The notes: a model not told the origin generated them from the letters alone. A DNA stretch of 64,000 bases from Marinomonas arctica (GCF_003259225.1 NZ_QHJF01000024.1:49690-113689), one strand, 5' to 3'. Positions 38,434 through 49,556 are shown, numbered from the stretch's first letter. Numbers and translations: made by a program.

Positions 38434-39109
38434 CTTTCTTTTCCAATTTTTTTAAGGCTTTTGCAGCTGCATTTTGCTCTGCAATTCGACGACTATTTCC
38501 CTTGCCTTCTATGGCACTTTCACAAAGCTCAATGTGACAATGCACATAAAAAGTTTGATCATGAGGCTCGCCTACAATATTCACAACATCGTACTGAGGT
38601 AACGCATGTTTTCTGGCTTGAAGATACTCTTGAAGTCGCGTCTTTGCATCCTTAGTGACCACTTTTAAGGATGTCGCATCTAAGCGCTCTTTGTACCAGG
38701 CTAAAATATGCTGGCGACAAACTTCCATTCCCGCATCCAAGTACATACCGCCAATGATACCCTCAACCGTATCGGCTAAAATAGAATCTCGCCTAAAACC
38801 GCCGCTTTTTAACTCTCCAGCCCCCAGTTTCAGATAATCCCCCAGCTCAAACTCTCTTGCCAGTTCCGCTAGAGTATCACCCTTTACTAGCGACGCCCGC
38901 AGACGACTCAATTCGCCTTCTTTCGCCTTTGGGAAACGGTGAAAAAGATCTTCCGCAATCACATAATTAAGGATAGAGTCACCCAAGAACTCAAGGCGCT
39001 CATTATTTTTCCCACCAAAACTACGGTGCGTTAGCGCCAGTTCAAGCAGTCCAAGGTCAGCAAAAAAATACCCTATGCGCTGACTCAGCTTCTGATACGA
39101 TGAACTCAA
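38426..39109 (-). CDS. rnc: Ribonuclease III
   Basis: RNase III cuts double-stranded RNA, including rRNA precursors. The 227-residue protein has the catalytic signature [15 protein letters not shown] (about residues 36-50) and a C-terminal dsRNA-binding domain (about 155-225, with [17 protein letters not shown]). The start is TTG 39109, supported by GGAG five bases upstream. It lies 18 nt after lepB. Confidence 0.95.
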   Translation of the reverse strand: MSSSYQKLSQRIGYFFADLGLLELALTHRSFGGKNNERLEFLGDSILNYVIAEDLFHRFPKAKEGELSRLRASLVKGDTLAELAREFELGDYLKLGAGELKSGGFRRDSILADTVEGIIGGMYLDAGMEVCRQHILAWYKERLDATSLKVVTKDAKTRLQEYLQARKHALPQYDVVNIVGEPHDQTFYVHCHIELCESAIEGKGNSRRIAEQNAAAKALKKLEKKDV

Positions 39110-39127
39110 AATTTCTCCAAAAAATAC

Positions 39128-39952
39128 TTATTCAATCAAACCGTTATTTTTAAAACTTGGGATACTAAAAAATTCGTCCCAATGCAGCCATACATAAAAA
39201 GCACGACCTTTCATATTTTCATCTGGGACAAATCCCCAAAATCGACTGTCAGCACTATTGTCTCTGTTGTCACCCATCACAAAATAATGCCCTGCTGGTA
39301 CAGTCCATTCGCCTTCATGTGGGGTAAATCGGTAACTATTATAAATCTCGTGTTGCGCCTCACCCAAGTGCTCAGAAAATACATCTACTGGCTCTTGATT
39401 TGGGTTCAATGACACAGGCAACTTGGCCAAAAATTCTTTGCTAACGGGCTCACCATTAACCATCAATGTCTTATTATGATAGCTGATTTGATCACCGGGT
39501 AAACCGACCAAACGTTTAATATAGTTTAGACTTGGATCAAGTGGGTATTTAAATACAACCACATCACCACGTTTTGGTTCTGTAGTCGGAATAATGGTCG
39601 TATTCAAAACAGGCAAACGAAGGCCATAGTCGAACTTATTCACCAGAATAAAATCGCCTATCTTTAATGTTGGCAACATAGATCCAGACGGAATCTGAAA
39701 GGGCTCAACAACAAAAGATCGCAGACCAAAGATCACCGCAATGATAACGAAATAAGACTTCACCTCCACCACAAACTTAGGTGTTTGCGCCAATCGCTGC
39801 TGGGCATCTTTACTAAGAGCCTTGCGTGTCTCTGTTGGCATATTTACCAACACAGCTTTGCGCTTGGGAAAATACACAATACGATCATACACCCAGAAGA
39901 CACCCGTCACTAAAAACGCAATGGCCAGTATCAATTCGAAATCAAAACCCAT
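39128..39952 (-). CDS. lepB: Signal peptidase I LepB
   Basis: LepB removes signal peptides from exported proteins on the outer face of the inner membrane. The 274-residue protein has two N-terminal membrane helices (about residues 5-22 and 65-83), the catalytic serine in PSGSMLPTL, the catalytic lysine in NYIKRLVGLPGD, and the GDNRDNSADSRFWG box. ATG 39952 has GAGAAATGAAG upstream. It follows lepA by 51 nt. Confidence 0.95.
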   Translation of the reverse strand: MGFDFELILAIAFLVTGVFWVYDRIVYFPKRKAVLVNMPTETRKALSKDAQQRLAQTPKFVVEVKSYFVIIAVIFGLRSFVVEPFQIPSGSMLPTLKIGDFILVNKFDYGLRLPVLNTTIIPTTEPKRGDVVVFKYPLDPSLNYIKRLVGLPGDQISYHNKTLMVNGEPVSKEFLAKLPVSLNPNQEPVDVFSEHLGEAQHEIYNSYRFTPHEGEWTVPAGHYFVMGDNRDNSADSRFWGFVPDENMKGRAFYVWLHWDEFFSIPSFKNNGLIE

Positions 39953-40003
39953 ACTTCATTTCTCCATCAGGGCGTGCTGAGCACGCCTGTTGTTTTTCTG
40001 GCT

Positions 40004-41809
40004 CTAGCTGTCTAGCTGCAAAACCGCAAGGAAAGCAGATTGTGGCACCTCAACGTTACCTACCTGCTTCATACGCTTCTTACCTTCTTTTTGCTTCTGC
40101 AACAATTTCTTCTTACGGCTCACATCACCACCATAACATTTGGCAATTACGTTTTTACGTAACGCTTTCACTGTCGTACGTGAAATGATTTTTGCACCCA
40201 CCGCGCCTTGAATCGCCACGTCAAACATCTGACGCGGAATCAAATCTTTCATTTTTTCACACAAAGCACGACCTTTATACTGTACGTTATCCTTGTGCAT
40301 GATCAGCGCCAAAGCATCGACACGCTCGCCGTTGATCAAGATATCTAATCGGCATAAAGGGGCCGCGCTAAAGTGAGAGAAACTGTAATCTAACGACGCA
40401 AAACCGCGGCTACAAGATTTGAGCTTATCAAAGAAATCCATTACTACTTCGTTCATTGGCAGTTCATAACGCAACTGCACTTGGCGACCAACATAGAGCA
40501 TGTCTTTTTGGATACCGCGCTTTTCCACGCACAAAGTAATAACGTTACCCAAATATTCCTGTGGCACTAAAATGTTGGCTTCCACAATTGGCTCGCGCAT
40601 TTCTCTAATCGTACCGGGATCAGGCATTTTTGACGGACTGTCGACGCTGATCACCTCACCATTATTTAATTCGATTTCATACACAACCGTTGGTGCCGTC
40701 GTGATTAAGTCCAGATCGTATTCACGCTCTAAACGCTCTTGAATGATTTCCATGTGCAGCATACCCAAAAAGCCACAGCGGAAACCAAAACCCAATGCAT
40801 CCGAACTTTCTGGTTCAAAAAACAAAGAAGCATCATTCAATGTCAGCTTATCGAGGGCGACACGGAAATCCTCATAATCATCAGAGCTAACAGGGAACAC
40901 TCCGGCGTAAACCTGAGGTTTGACTTTTTTGAACCCCGCTAACTGAGCAACATCTGGTGTCGAAGCATGGGTAATAGTGTCACCCACTGGTGCCCCATGA
41001 ATGTCTTTAATACCCGCCACAACAAAACCTACTTCACCCGCTTTTAGCACGCCAGTCTCTTTGCGTTTTGGCGTAAAGATACCGGCCATATCAACTGGAT
41101 GAGACTGCTTGGTAGATTTAATATAAATCTTGTCTTTCTTACGCAGAGTACCTTGTTTGATACGAACAAGGGACACAACACCTAAGTAGTTATCAAACCA
41201 AGAATCAATAATAAGCGCTTGCAGCGGCGCATCAACATCACCTACTGGCGGTGGAATCGTCGCAATCAGACGCTCTAGAACATCATCCACGCCCATGCCT
41301 GTTTTTGCAGAGCAGGTTACAGCATTCATCGCATCTATACCGATGATCTCTTCAATCTCAGCGCTTACACGCTCAGGCTCTGCTTGTGGCAAGTCGATTT
41401 TATTCAACACAGGCATCACTTCGAGGCCTTGCTCGATAGCGGTATAACAGTTTGCAACAGACTGTGCTTCTACACCTTGAGCGGCATCAACCACCAACAA
41501 CGCCCCTTCACAGGCTGCAAGGGAGCGAGACACTTCATAAGAAAAGTCAACGTGTCCCGGGGTGTCGATAAAGTTCAACTGATACACTTGCCCATCTTTC
41601 GCACGATAATCGAGCGTGACACTTTGCGCCTTGATGGTAATACCACGTTCACGCTCAATATCCATCGAGTCAAGAACCTGAGCAGACATTTCGCGCTCAC
41701 TCAGACCTTCACAAGTCTGAATGAAGCGGTCGGCTAACGTCGATTTTCCGTGGTCTATATGGGCAATTATCGAAAAATTGCGTATGTGCTTAAGATTATT
41801 AGAAGACAC
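40004..41809 (-). CDS. lepA: Elongation factor 4 (LepA)
   Basis: LepA is a ribosome-associated GTPase that aids 30S biogenesis and may back-translocate stalled ribosomes. The 601-residue protein has G motifs [22 protein letters not shown] and NKIDLP, followed by EF-G-like domains and the LepA-specific C-terminal domain ([15 protein letters not shown]). It starts with GTG 41809. The 240 bp upstream, to ribE, show no gene. Confidence 0.96.
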   Translation of the reverse strand: MSSNNLKHIRNFSIIAHIDHGKSTLADRFIQTCEGLSEREMSAQVLDSMDIERERGITIKAQSVTLDYRAKDGQVYQLNFIDTPGHVDFSYEVSRSLAACEGALLVVDAAQGVEAQSVANCYTAIEQGLEVMPVLNKIDLPQAEPERVSAEIEEIIGIDAMNAVTCSAKTGMGVDDVLERLIATIPPPVGDVDAPLQALIIDSWFDNYLGVVSLVRIKQGTLRKKDKIYIKSTKQSHPVDMAGIFTPKRKETGVLKAGEVGFVVAGIKDIHGAPVGDTITHASTPDVAQLAGFKKVKPQVYAGVFPVSSDDYEDFRVALDKLTLNDASLFFEPESSDALGFGFRCGFLGMLHMEIIQERLEREYDLDLITTAPTVVYEIELNNGEVISVDSPSKMPDPGTIREMREPIVEANILVPQEYLGNVITLCVEKRGIQKDMLYVGRQVQLRYELPMNEVVMDFFDKLKSCSRGFASLDYSFSHFSAAPLCRLDILINGERVDALALIMHKDNVQYKGRALCEKMKDLIPRQMFDVAIQGAVGAKIISRTTVKALRKNVIAKCYGGDVSRKKKLLQKQKEGKKRMKQVGNVEVPQSAFLAVLQLDS

Positions 41810-42049
41810 TATTTACTCACACTTAAAAAGCGATACTTGAATGATTACCTGTTGAAAAACGCTCGTTAGACACCTATTTCATTCTGAGTGACACTCGAAT
41901 TAAACACCATCGTCATGACAACCATAAGAAATACACATCAACACGTTTTCAGGATAGAAATTGGCGAGCATTCTACCGAAAATTGGGCAAGGACTCCATT
42001 TATTTCAAAACCAAGAAGAATTAACCTCCAAAATCCGTTCGAAAGTGAT

Positions 42050-42682
42050 TTAAGGCAAAACAATCCCTCTTTGCTTCAAGATACGCTCAACGGTATCGAC
42101 GGTTGCCTGAGTGTGCGCATCGATTTCGAGATTCACCCGATCTCCTAACGACAACATACCAAAGGTCGTTAATCTCAAGGTTTCTGGAATCAAAGACACT
42201 TCAATCCAATCATTACCAATAGCGCTGATCGTCAAACTCGCACCGTTTAGACCCACATAACCTTTATCGAATAAATAACGTCTTGCATCCACCTCATGCT
42301 GACGATCTGTCGTGAAGCGGATATGGACACTTTCTTCAATTTTTTCAATTCGCGATACAGCAACAGACGTCATAATATGACCAGACATAACATGCCCACC
42401 AATTTCATCCCCCATCCTAGCGGCGCGTTCAAAATTGACTGTATCGCCGACCTGTAGAAGACCAATATTGGTTAATGCTAACGTGGTATCAATGACATCA
42501 AACGTCAAAACATCATGACCAATTTCGGCAACAGTAAGACAAACGCCGTTAATAGCCACACTTGCCCCAAGCTGCTGCCCCAACATAACGCCAGCTGGAA
42601 AAACCACTTCTAATCGCTTGTTACGACCAACTTGATCGGCCGTTTTTACCGCCGCGGTTCCCTGAACGATACCCGTAAACAT
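42050..42682 (-). CDS. ribE: Riboflavin synthase alpha subunit
   Basis: Riboflavin synthase dismutates two lumazine molecules to riboflavin. The 210-residue protein is the typical tandem repeat of two lumazine-binding beta barrels. The first starts MFTGIVQG and holds SVAINGVCLTVAE; the second holds YVGLNGASLTISA. ATG 42682 has a consensus AAGGAGG. It stands alone here rather than in a rib operon. No FMN riboswitch is visible upstream. Confidence 0.94.
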   Translation of the reverse strand: MFTGIVQGTAAVKTADQVGRNKRLEVVFPAGVMLGQQLGASVAINGVCLTVAEIGHDVLTFDVIDTTLALTNIGLLQVGDTVNFERAARMGDEIGGHVMSGHIMTSVAVSRIEKIEESVHIRFTTDRQHEVDARRYLFDKGYVGLNGASLTISAIGNDWIEVSLIPETLRLTTFGMLSLGDRVNLEIDAHTQATVDTVERILKQRGIVLP

Positions 42683-42961
42683 AAAACCTCCTTACTAGTA
42701 GGTGAAAATATAAACATATTTACCCAGTGCGCTACGCCAAATGAAAGACTGAAGAAGAAATGAACACCAATGTCCAAAGCTGCATACCGACTGGTTTTGC
42801 GTAAGTTATCAAAGATTCACCAATAGGGTTATCCACAGGTTACGGGGATAACCAATTTTCTATTCAATAATCTAAAAGCGAAACCCTACTAATGCGTCCA
42901 ATTCAGCATTTTACAAGGCATTGGCACACAAGATAATAAGACAACACTTTTTCAAACGCAC
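42683..42961. other. Intergenic region ribE-glgC with an inverted repeat and a DnaA-box match
   Basis: No gene seen. GTTATCC (42828-42834) and GGATAAC (42846-42852) form an inverted repeat, and TTATCCACA (42829-42837) matches the DnaA box consensus. A single box away from dnaA is weak evidence for function. Confidence 0.35.
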
Positions 42962-42990
42962 AAAAAAGCCGCTGACATGAGCGGCTTTTT
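42962..42990. terminator. Intrinsic terminator after glgC
   Basis: AAAAGCCGCT (42964-42973) and AGCGGCTTTT (42980-42989) form a 10-bp stem with a six-base loop and T runs on both strands. It lies 32 nt beyond the glgC stop. Confidence 0.85.
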
Positions 42991-43021
42991 ACTAAATCAA
43001 CAGTCATGCCTTTAGAAAGTA

Positions 43022-44275
43022 CTACTTAGACAACGCCTCTATCATCTCTTGCGTCACTAAAGTAATACCATCAGAATTTCGGTAAAAGCGCGCCGCATCT
43101 GCAACAGGGTCTTCACCAATTATCGTACCTTCTGGAATGTGGCAATCAGAATCCACTACCACCTTGCTGAGACGACAATGCCGACCAATGTCGCAGCGAG
43201 GCAATATAACCGACTTATTCACATGAGAATACGAGTTCACTCGAACATTATTAAATAAAATGGATTGCTCGACCGTTGAGCCAGACACAATACAACCAGC
43301 CGACACAACCGAATTTAATGCCGTACCAATGCGTTCTTCATAATTATAATTGAACTTCGCTGCAGGTCGTTGATACTGCGCAGTACGTATGGGCCACTCT
43401 TCATCGTATAAATCCAATTCTGGAACCAATCGAGTAAGATCCATATTGGCTTCCCAATAGGCAGTTAAAGTCCCTACATCACGCCAATAGGGTTTATCTG
43501 GATAACTACTGTTATTGATCACGCTGTTAGCAAAATGGTGCGCCTTAATTTTACAACGTCCAACAAACAAAGGAATTAGGTCTTTACCAAAATCATGACT
43601 TGAGTCGTCATCGCTTGCATCTGAGCGCAAATTCTCTGATAAAAACTTAGTATTAAAAATATAGATTCCCATACTTGCAAGTGAGACATCTGGCTTACCT
43701 GGCATGGTCGGCGGATTGGCAGGCTTCTCTTCAAACGCAATAATATTGTCGTTTTCATCTACGTGCATAACACCAAACTGATCAGCCTCTTTTAGAGGGA
43801 CTTCGATACACGCAACGGTCACATCTGCACCACTTTCGATATGATCCTGCAGCATCAAACTGTAGTCTTGTTTATACACATGATCACCAGCAAGAATCAA
43901 AATATACTCGCTGTCTAAACCGTCTATCATACTTAAATTTTGATAAACAGCATCGGCTGTCCCACGATACCAGTCACTACCTGTCTGCTGCTGAGCAGGC
44001 CATAGCTCAATGAATTCATTAAAATCTGATCGCAGAAAATTCCAACCTCTTTGTACATGCTGATTCAATGTATGAGAGCGATACTGAGTTAGGACGGCAA
44101 TACGACGCATACCTGAGTTAATACAATTGGAGAGAGGAAAATCAATAATTTTATATTTACCCGCAATAGGCACTGCGGGCTTAGAACGATTATCCGTTAG
44201 TTGTCTTAATCTTGAACCACGTCCACCGGCTAGGATAATGGACAAAGTTTTCATACGCGCCGTATTTAAATCCAT
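43022..44275 (-). CDS. glgC: Glucose-1-phosphate adenylyltransferase GlgC
   Basis: GlgC makes ADP-glucose, the regulated first step of glycogen synthesis. The 417-residue protein has the nucleotidyltransferase motif ILAGGRGSRLRQLTDNRSKP, the WYRGTADAVYQN and IFEEKPANPP-type substrate motifs (here IAFEEKPANPP), and a C-terminal beta-helix with the allosteric site. ATG 44275 has AAGGG upstream; a second ATG at 44254 lies closer to the conserved start. It is divergent from glgA across 92 bp. Confidence 0.95.
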   Translation of the reverse strand: MDLNTARMKTLSIILAGGRGSRLRQLTDNRSKPAVPIAGKYKIIDFPLSNCINSGMRRIAVLTQYRSHTLNQHVQRGWNFLRSDFNEFIELWPAQQQTGSDWYRGTADAVYQNLSMIDGLDSEYILILAGDHVYKQDYSLMLQDHIESGADVTVACIEVPLKEADQFGVMHVDENDNIIAFEEKPANPPTMPGKPDVSLASMGIYIFNTKFLSENLRSDASDDDSSHDFGKDLIPLFVGRCKIKAHHFANSVINNSSYPDKPYWRDVGTLTAYWEANMDLTRLVPELDLYDEEWPIRTAQYQRPAAKFNYNYEERIGTALNSVVSAGCIVSGSTVEQSILFNNVRVNSYSHVNKSVILPRCDIGRHCRLSKVVVDSDCHIPEGTIIGEDPVADAARFYRNSDGITLVTQEMIEALSK

Positions 44276-44324
44276 GTGATGCCCTTAAAATTTTTATCAA
44301 CACACCTATTTGAAGTCCTATTTA

Positions 44325-44353
44325 GGTATACTCTGATCATTATTCCAAATCAA
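44325..44353 (-). promoter_or_regulatory. Predicted sigma70 promoter for glgC
   Basis: On the minus strand TTGATT (44353-44348) and TATACC (44330-44325) are 17 bp apart. The same TATAC sequence overlaps TATACT on the plus strand, so glgC and glgA may share this region. Confidence 0.45.
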
Positions 44354-44367
44354 TAAGATGACTAATA

Positions 44368-45801
44368 ATGAAAATACTCTTTGCTGCTTCCGAAATTTAC
44401 CCCCTAATCAAAACAGGTGGATTAGCCGATGTGGCTGGCGCACTACCTGTCGCGTTAAGAAACAAAGGCCACGATATCAAACTTATCATGCCAGCGTATC
44501 AAGGCATACTAAATAAAGTAGCGCCTATTCAAAAGAGTATCAACTTAGGAAATCCATTTGGCGTTGGAGATTTACTGTTACTTGAAACCCACATTCCTGA
44601 CAATGACACACCAATCTGGCTATTACAATGCCAAGCACTTTACGAACGCGAAGATGGACCCTACGTTGACAAAAACGGTGTCGACTTTCAAGACAATCAC
44701 TTACGTTTTGCCGCCCTTTCATGGGCTATTGCAACATTGGCTTTGCATGGAAACCTAATAGATTGGCAAGCCGATATCCTTCATCTAAACGACTGGCAAA
44801 CAGGGTTTGCAGCGGCCTATCTTAAAAGTTGGAAAGTAAACCACATTCCTATTGTAACCACCGTACATAATTTACGTTATAACGGTAGTTTTGATATGAA
44901 TCAATTTTCAGACACACACTTATCAGCAGAACTCCTAAGCATGCATGGCATGGAGTTTTATGGTCGATTCTCAGGACTTAAAGCAGGTTTAGTGTATGCC
45001 GATGCGATTACCACGGTCAGTCCAACCTATGCACAAGAAATTCTCACGCCTGAATATGGAGACGGTCTAGACGGTACCCTAAGAGCGATGCAAGACAAAT
45101 TAAGTGGCATCCTCAACGGCGTCGATTACAACCAATGGTCGCCAGAAAAAGACACCCTCATCCCGCAAAATTACGGCATAGACACACTTCATTTAAAGCA
45201 GACAAACAAGCTTGCTTTATTGCGGGAAAATTCCTTGTCAGAAGACCTTAACTACCCCGTATTTGGCGTAGTTAGTCGACTGACAGAACAGAAAGGATTA
45301 GACCTTGTCTTGCAAGTCATGCCTGCTTTGTTGGAAAAAGGCGCTCGACTTATTGTACTGGGTTCAGGCGACAAGTATTTAGAATCAGGCTATTTAGAAT
45401 TACAAAAGAAATACCCGCAACAAGTCGCCGTTCGCATTGGGTATTTCGAAGATTACTCTCACCGAATACAAGCGGGTATCGATGCCCTGCTCATACCCTC
45501 ACGTTTTGAGCCTTGTGGGCTAACACAACTTTACGCCTTAAAATACGCCACATTACCCGTTGTAAGACAAACGGGAGGATTAGCGGATACCGTGTTTGAA
45601 GAGGGCGACAAAGACAATGGCTTTGTCTTTAAAGAAGCCGATGAAGAATCCCTAAAATTGGCCATGGAGCGCTGTATGGCGTGCTTCTATGATGGCAATC
45701 GTTGGCAACAGAAACAGCAAAATGCCATGTGTTACGACTACAGCTGGGAAGCCGTTACAGATCAGTGGGTTGATCTCTACCAGTCCTTGTTAAATCGCTA
45801 A
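44368..45801 (+). CDS. glgA: Glycogen synthase GlgA
   Basis: GlgA transfers glucose from ADP-glucose to glycogen (GT5 family). The 477-residue protein has the ADP-glucose-binding KTGGLADVAGALP at residues 15-27, a second domain with SRLTEQKGLDLVL, and the catalytic loop SRFEPCGLTQLYALKY. Branching and degrading enzymes are not in this window. A strong terminator follows. Confidence 0.95.
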   Translation: MKILFAASEIYPLIKTGGLADVAGALPVALRNKGHDIKLIMPAYQGILNKVAPIQKSINLGNPFGVGDLLLLETHIPDNDTPIWLLQCQALYEREDGPYVDKNGVDFQDNHLRFAALSWAIATLALHGNLIDWQADILHLNDWQTGFAAAYLKSWKVNHIPIVTTVHNLRYNGSFDMNQFSDTHLSAELLSMHGMEFYGRFSGLKAGLVYADAITTVSPTYAQEILTPEYGDGLDGTLRAMQDKLSGILNGVDYNQWSPEKDTLIPQNYGIDTLHLKQTNKLALLRENSLSEDLNYPVFGVVSRLTEQKGLDLVLQVMPALLEKGARLIVLGSGDKYLESGYLELQKKYPQQVAVRIGYFEDYSHRIQAGIDALLIPSRFEPCGLTQLYALKYATLPVVRQTGGLADTVFEEGDKDNGFVFKEADEESLKLAMERCMACFYDGNRWQQKQQNAMCYDYSWEAVTDQWVDLYQSLLNR

Positions 45802-45802
45802 C

Positions 45803-45846
45803 AAAAAGAAGGGAGAAGCGAGGTAACCCTGCTTCTCCCTTCTTTG
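45803..45846. terminator. Bidirectional terminator between glgA and the solute-binding protein gene
   Basis: A perfect 15-bp stem (AAAGAAGGGAGAAGC, 45805-45819, with GCTTCTCCCTTCTTT, 45831-45845) has an 11-base loop, serving two convergent genes. Confidence 0.8.
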
Positions 45847-45858
45847 TTCTCGGCATAA

Positions 45859-46695
45859 CTAAGGCATGACCACACTAATGCGACTATGAGCCTCCCATTC
45901 CTGAACACCACTAATCAATGCTTGCTCAGTAAAACCATCTTGCTTCATTTCTTGCAGAGCTGTCGCAATACGCAGCTTGATACCGCTCTCATTACAAGGT
46001 GATTTTTTGGACATCGTCAGATACAAACCTTCACTGCTAATATACGGCACTGCCGCCACGATAGAATCAGACAATCCCAATATGGTGGCATAAGCATGGG
46101 CCGGGCTTTTTTCATACAAAACGTAATCTACCCTATCAGCCTCAAGCATACGCAACGCTTGGGTTAGACTGGACACGGCCAAAATATTCAAGTTACGCTG
46201 AGCATATTGATCAAACTCTTGACCAAAACTGTTGTTAATGACCGTCACTCCCCACTTACCTTTTAAATCTTCTTTTTTACTAAAGGGGAAGGTTTTATCT
46301 TTGCGCTGCCAGACAACACTTGTCGTATGCAGTATCACAGGGGTGAAGTAATCCATATAATCAGCACGCTCATTCGTATAGAACGCCCCAGCCATTAAAT
46401 CGATACGACCATTTTTCACTTCTGTCTGGGCTCGAGACCAAGGTCCAGCGTGAACCAATGTGATAGGAATATTAATACGTCGGCTAAGCTCATCTATAAC
46501 AAGGCGATTTACACCGCGAAGTTCTGTTGATGTCTCATTCTCTCGCCATAAGAAAGGCGGATACTCAGAGTTGCCTGAAGCTTTAAGCGCGTGGCAGGAA
46601 GAAGTCAAAGGCAAATTTGTTGCGCCCAAAGCCATGCCAGCATTAAAAAAAGTTGCTGCCAAAAAACAGCTAACTGTATATGTGTAAAGCCGCAT
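45859..46695 (-). CDS. Family 3 extracellular solute-binding protein (amino-acid type)
   Basis: A 278-residue periplasmic protein with a signal peptide ending near GMALGA. The SBP_bac_3 pattern is seen in EYPPFLWRE, GVNRLVIDELSRR, GRIDLMAGAFYTNERADYMD and LKGKWGVTV. There are no transporter genes beside it, so it may be an orphan binding protein or sensor; the ligand is unknown. The 273 bp between it and PBP1B hold no recognisable gene. Confidence 0.85.
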   Translation of the reverse strand: MRLYTYTVSCFLAATFFNAGMALGATNLPLTSSCHALKASGNSEYPPFLWRENETSTELRGVNRLVIDELSRRINIPITLVHAGPWSRAQTEVKNGRIDLMAGAFYTNERADYMDYFTPVILHTTSVVWQRKDKTFPFSKKEDLKGKWGVTVINNSFGQEFDQYAQRNLNILAVSSLTQALRMLEADRVDYVLYEKSPAHAYATILGLSDSIVAAVPYISSEGLYLTMSKKSPCNESGIKLRIATALQEMKQDGFTEQALISGVQEWEAHSRISVVMP

Positions 46696-46968
46696 AGCCG
46701 CGCCACTCCATTACCTATAAAATTAAAACAACCAAAAGCATTTTTCTTTTAAGTATCAAGGTGGTGTTATTTCTAAGAAGAGCCTAATACGTCTTCTCAG
46801 TACGACAACTAATCTCCTATATTGTCTAATATCCTACTTCCGTAAAGGCACCTAAAATGCTCAGTAAAGATCGACCTAAACAGTAACCTTTTTATTTTCA
46901 ACAACCTAAAAGGCTATATAAGAATAAAAGAATTATCAATCTTCTTTTTACCTTTCATAAACGGCCAG

Positions 46969-49269
46969 CTAAAAAGGCCAAAAACATGAGCTACTGTCTC
47001 TTGGCTCAGTACCAAGAATAAAGGCTAACCTCGTCTTCTCTTTGCAACGATCAGCGGCAATTTCAAACTGACTGTCTAATACATTGAAATGTGCAGCACC
47101 ATCAGGCAAGTTTTCAGGTAAAGATATTGGATTAACATGACGAGTAAAGTCTATCCAAACATTTTGCGCCCCACTGCTGCCAGTGATACTTAATGGCACG
47201 TTGTCGTCATCGCCCAACCACACCGTAGAAGAATAATCGCCTGTAATACCAACAAACCAGCTGTCTTTTTGTTGATTGGTGGTTCCCGTTTTGGCAGCAA
47301 AGTTTAAATTTGGAAAAGCCGCTTGAGCCGCCCGTGCTGTGCCAATTTTTGGCGTTTTTGTCATTCCATCCAAGGTAACAGCCAACACAGCATCAGTGAA
47401 AGGCACATCATTGTGCTGATCAAACCGCTTCATGAGCTGATCATTCTGATCCATCACAGCAAGTACAACACCAAGCTCACTGCTCTTTCCCTGCGATGCT
47501 ATTGGCTGGTACAAGCGTGACACTTCAAACGGCGATAACTCCAACGATCCCAAAGCCACAGCAGGATGCATGGTAAATGGTCGTTTCACACCCAGCTGCC
47601 TTAAAGTATCACCAACTCGATCAAAGCCTATTTGTTGCGCCAAGGATACCGTCGCCAAGTTGTAGGACTTTGCCATGGCTTCATAAAGATGCACTTCCCC
47701 ATGGGTCTGTCTGTCGTAATTTTCAGGCTCCCACGTTTTCCCACCTACATTAAAACGCAGTTTTTTATCTTCGATCTTGGACCACCAAGTAAAACGACCT
47801 GTGGCTAATGCTGATAAATACAGCGGTGGTTTCACTAATGAACCGATCGGTCTAACTGCCCCTAATGCTCGATTAAATCCCGTGTAAACTTGACCACTTG
47901 ATCCCACAACAGCGCGAACTTGACCTGACAGCCTGTCTGTTACCACCATAGCACCTTGCAACCCCCTTAGTTTAGGGTCTCGCTTTTCTAACATCCCTAC
48001 TTGGCGCTGCATGGCTAAACTTGCTGCACGCTGGGCTCGAATATCAACACCAGTGTAAATTCGTAAATTCTTGGTTGCCAAGGTGGTTTCATCAAAATCT
48101 CTGGACAGCTGCATAGCCACCAAATCTAAATAATCGCCAAATACCGAACGCTCTTTTTTCTTGCTAGCAAGGCGAAGAGGCTGTTTTATTAAACGATTGT
48201 AATCTGCATCGGATAAACGCCCTTGGCTTTTCAATACCGCCAATACCATATTACGTCTATCTTTCGCGCGTTTCGGAGAGCGTTCGGGATTGTATAAAGA
48301 AGGACCTTTCACCATGCCCACTAGCAAGGCAAACTCGTCAATGTTTAATTCATTTAGAGGGCGACCAAAGAAATGCTGACTCGCAGCGGCAAAGCCATGT
48401 AAGGCACTGTTGCCCAGCTGAGCCAAATACACTTCATTCATATAGGCAGTAATAATGGCTTCTTTTGAATAATGGTATTCAAGCAGGATACTCATTACCA
48501 CTTCTGTCAACTTACGTGTGTATGTCCGTTCAGAAGTCAAATACATGTTTTTCACTAACTGCTGAGTCAAGGTTGAGCCTCCTTGACGTCGTGAACCATG
48601 AGTAAAATTCACCACCATGGCGCGAGCCATACCAGTCAACGAAATTCCCCAATGCTCATAAAAATCCTGATCCTCAACGGCAATCAAAATATCCATTAAA
48701 GGCTTGGGAATGTCATCATAGGCCAAAATTTGGCGACTCTCTGTATTACCACCATACAAAAAGCCAATACGCTGAGGTTCAATTCTCGCTTCCGCAATTT
48801 CGTCACCATTCAGAGCCTGTATGACCAAACGTCCATTTTGAAACGAGAAAATGCGCCTTTCACTTTGATGAAAACCTAAGTGGTCAACATAGGCGCGCAA
48901 ATGGGCGCTTACTTTTGTCTGGCTACGGGCAGCCCAACCAACATTCTGACTGTTACGCCCAAATCGGTACCCTGTCTCTTCCAATAAATCTTCAAGATCT
49001 TGCTTATTCCAAGGTGCGCCATTACGCAAAACAATAGGGGCACTGTAGACTTCGGAAGGCACTTGCCATTTCTGCCCTTCAAAACGACTCACCACTTGTC
49101 CATTCAACCACCACACCCAAGCTGAGAAGGGAATGCTGCCAACTAAAGTAGCAATGAGCCCCCATTTAAAAAGGATGCTAAACATTCTCTTCAATAAAGA
49201 AGATTTAGGTTTTTTTTTCTTTTGTGTCGAGGACTTAGACGAAGGCTTTACAGGCGTTTTTTTAGTCAT
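46969..49269 (-). CDS. mrcB: Bifunctional penicillin-binding protein 1B
   Basis: PBP1B polymerises and cross-links peptidoglycan. It has a basic cytoplasmic tail (KKTPVKPSSKSS), one membrane helix (about residues 30-52), a UB2H-type domain that binds LpoB in relatives (WQVPSEVYSAPIVL), a GT51 domain with EDQDFYEHWG and RRQGGSTLTQQLVKNMY, and a transpeptidase domain with GSLVKPP (active Ser), SYN and KTGTT. I prefer ATG 49269 (766 residues) to the TTG 49278 opening of the frame. Confidence 0.93.
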   Translation of the reverse strand: MTKKTPVKPSSKSSTQKKKKPKSSLLKRMFSILFKWGLIATLVGSIPFSAWVWWLNGQVVSRFEGQKWQVPSEVYSAPIVLRNGAPWNKQDLEDLLEETGYRFGRNSQNVGWAARSQTKVSAHLRAYVDHLGFHQSERRIFSFQNGRLVIQALNGDEIAEARIEPQRIGFLYGGNTESRQILAYDDIPKPLMDILIAVEDQDFYEHWGISLTGMARAMVVNFTHGSRRQGGSTLTQQLVKNMYLTSERTYTRKLTEVVMSILLEYHYSKEAIITAYMNEVYLAQLGNSALHGFAAASQHFFGRPLNELNIDEFALLVGMVKGPSLYNPERSPKRAKDRRNMVLAVLKSQGRLSDADYNRLIKQPLRLASKKKERSVFGDYLDLVAMQLSRDFDETTLATKNLRIYTGVDIRAQRAASLAMQRQVGMLEKRDPKLRGLQGAMVVTDRLSGQVRAVVGSSGQVYTGFNRALGAVRPIGSLVKPPLYLSALATGRFTWWSKIEDKKLRFNVGGKTWEPENYDRQTHGEVHLYEAMAKSYNLATVSLAQQIGFDRVGDTLRQLGVKRPFTMHPAVALGSLELSPFEVSRLYQPIASQGKSSELGVVLAVMDQNDQLMKRFDQHNDVPFTDAVLAVTLDGMTKTPKIGTARAAQAAFPNLNFAAKTGTTNQQKDSWFVGITGDYSSTVWLGDDDNVPLSITGSSGAQNVWIDFTRHVNPISLPENLPDGAAHFNVLDSQFEIAADRCKEKTRLAFILGTEPRDSSSCFWPF

Positions 49270-49556
49270 AACTAACAATTATAAGGAGCTTGATGTCAGC
49301 AAGCAACGCTCGAAAAACAACTAACTTAATTCTTGCATATTGACTCGTGAGTGATAGCACTTTAGAGTCTTTGATCACGGAAAGTTTATTTAACTGACAT
49401 TTTCCTGAATTTCACCAGCTCAGTCGGCAACAGAATTGGACGAAACACCACTAAGAGTATCGCTATAATCGTAATCTCTCTTAGTTCGCATGATTATGGA
49501 AAGCAGCAATTCTGTTGGAATAAACAACATTCATCATAAAAAAGTGCGGTAATCAC

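Noticed and set aside
42829..42837. Perfect DnaA box as a replication origin signal
   Set aside because: Only one box, no AT-rich unwinding region, and no dnaA, dnaN or gidA genes nearby.
42683..42961. FMN riboswitch upstream of ribE
   Set aside because: The conserved FMN-aptamer sequence blocks are not seen, and ribE has only a short leader with a plain RBS.
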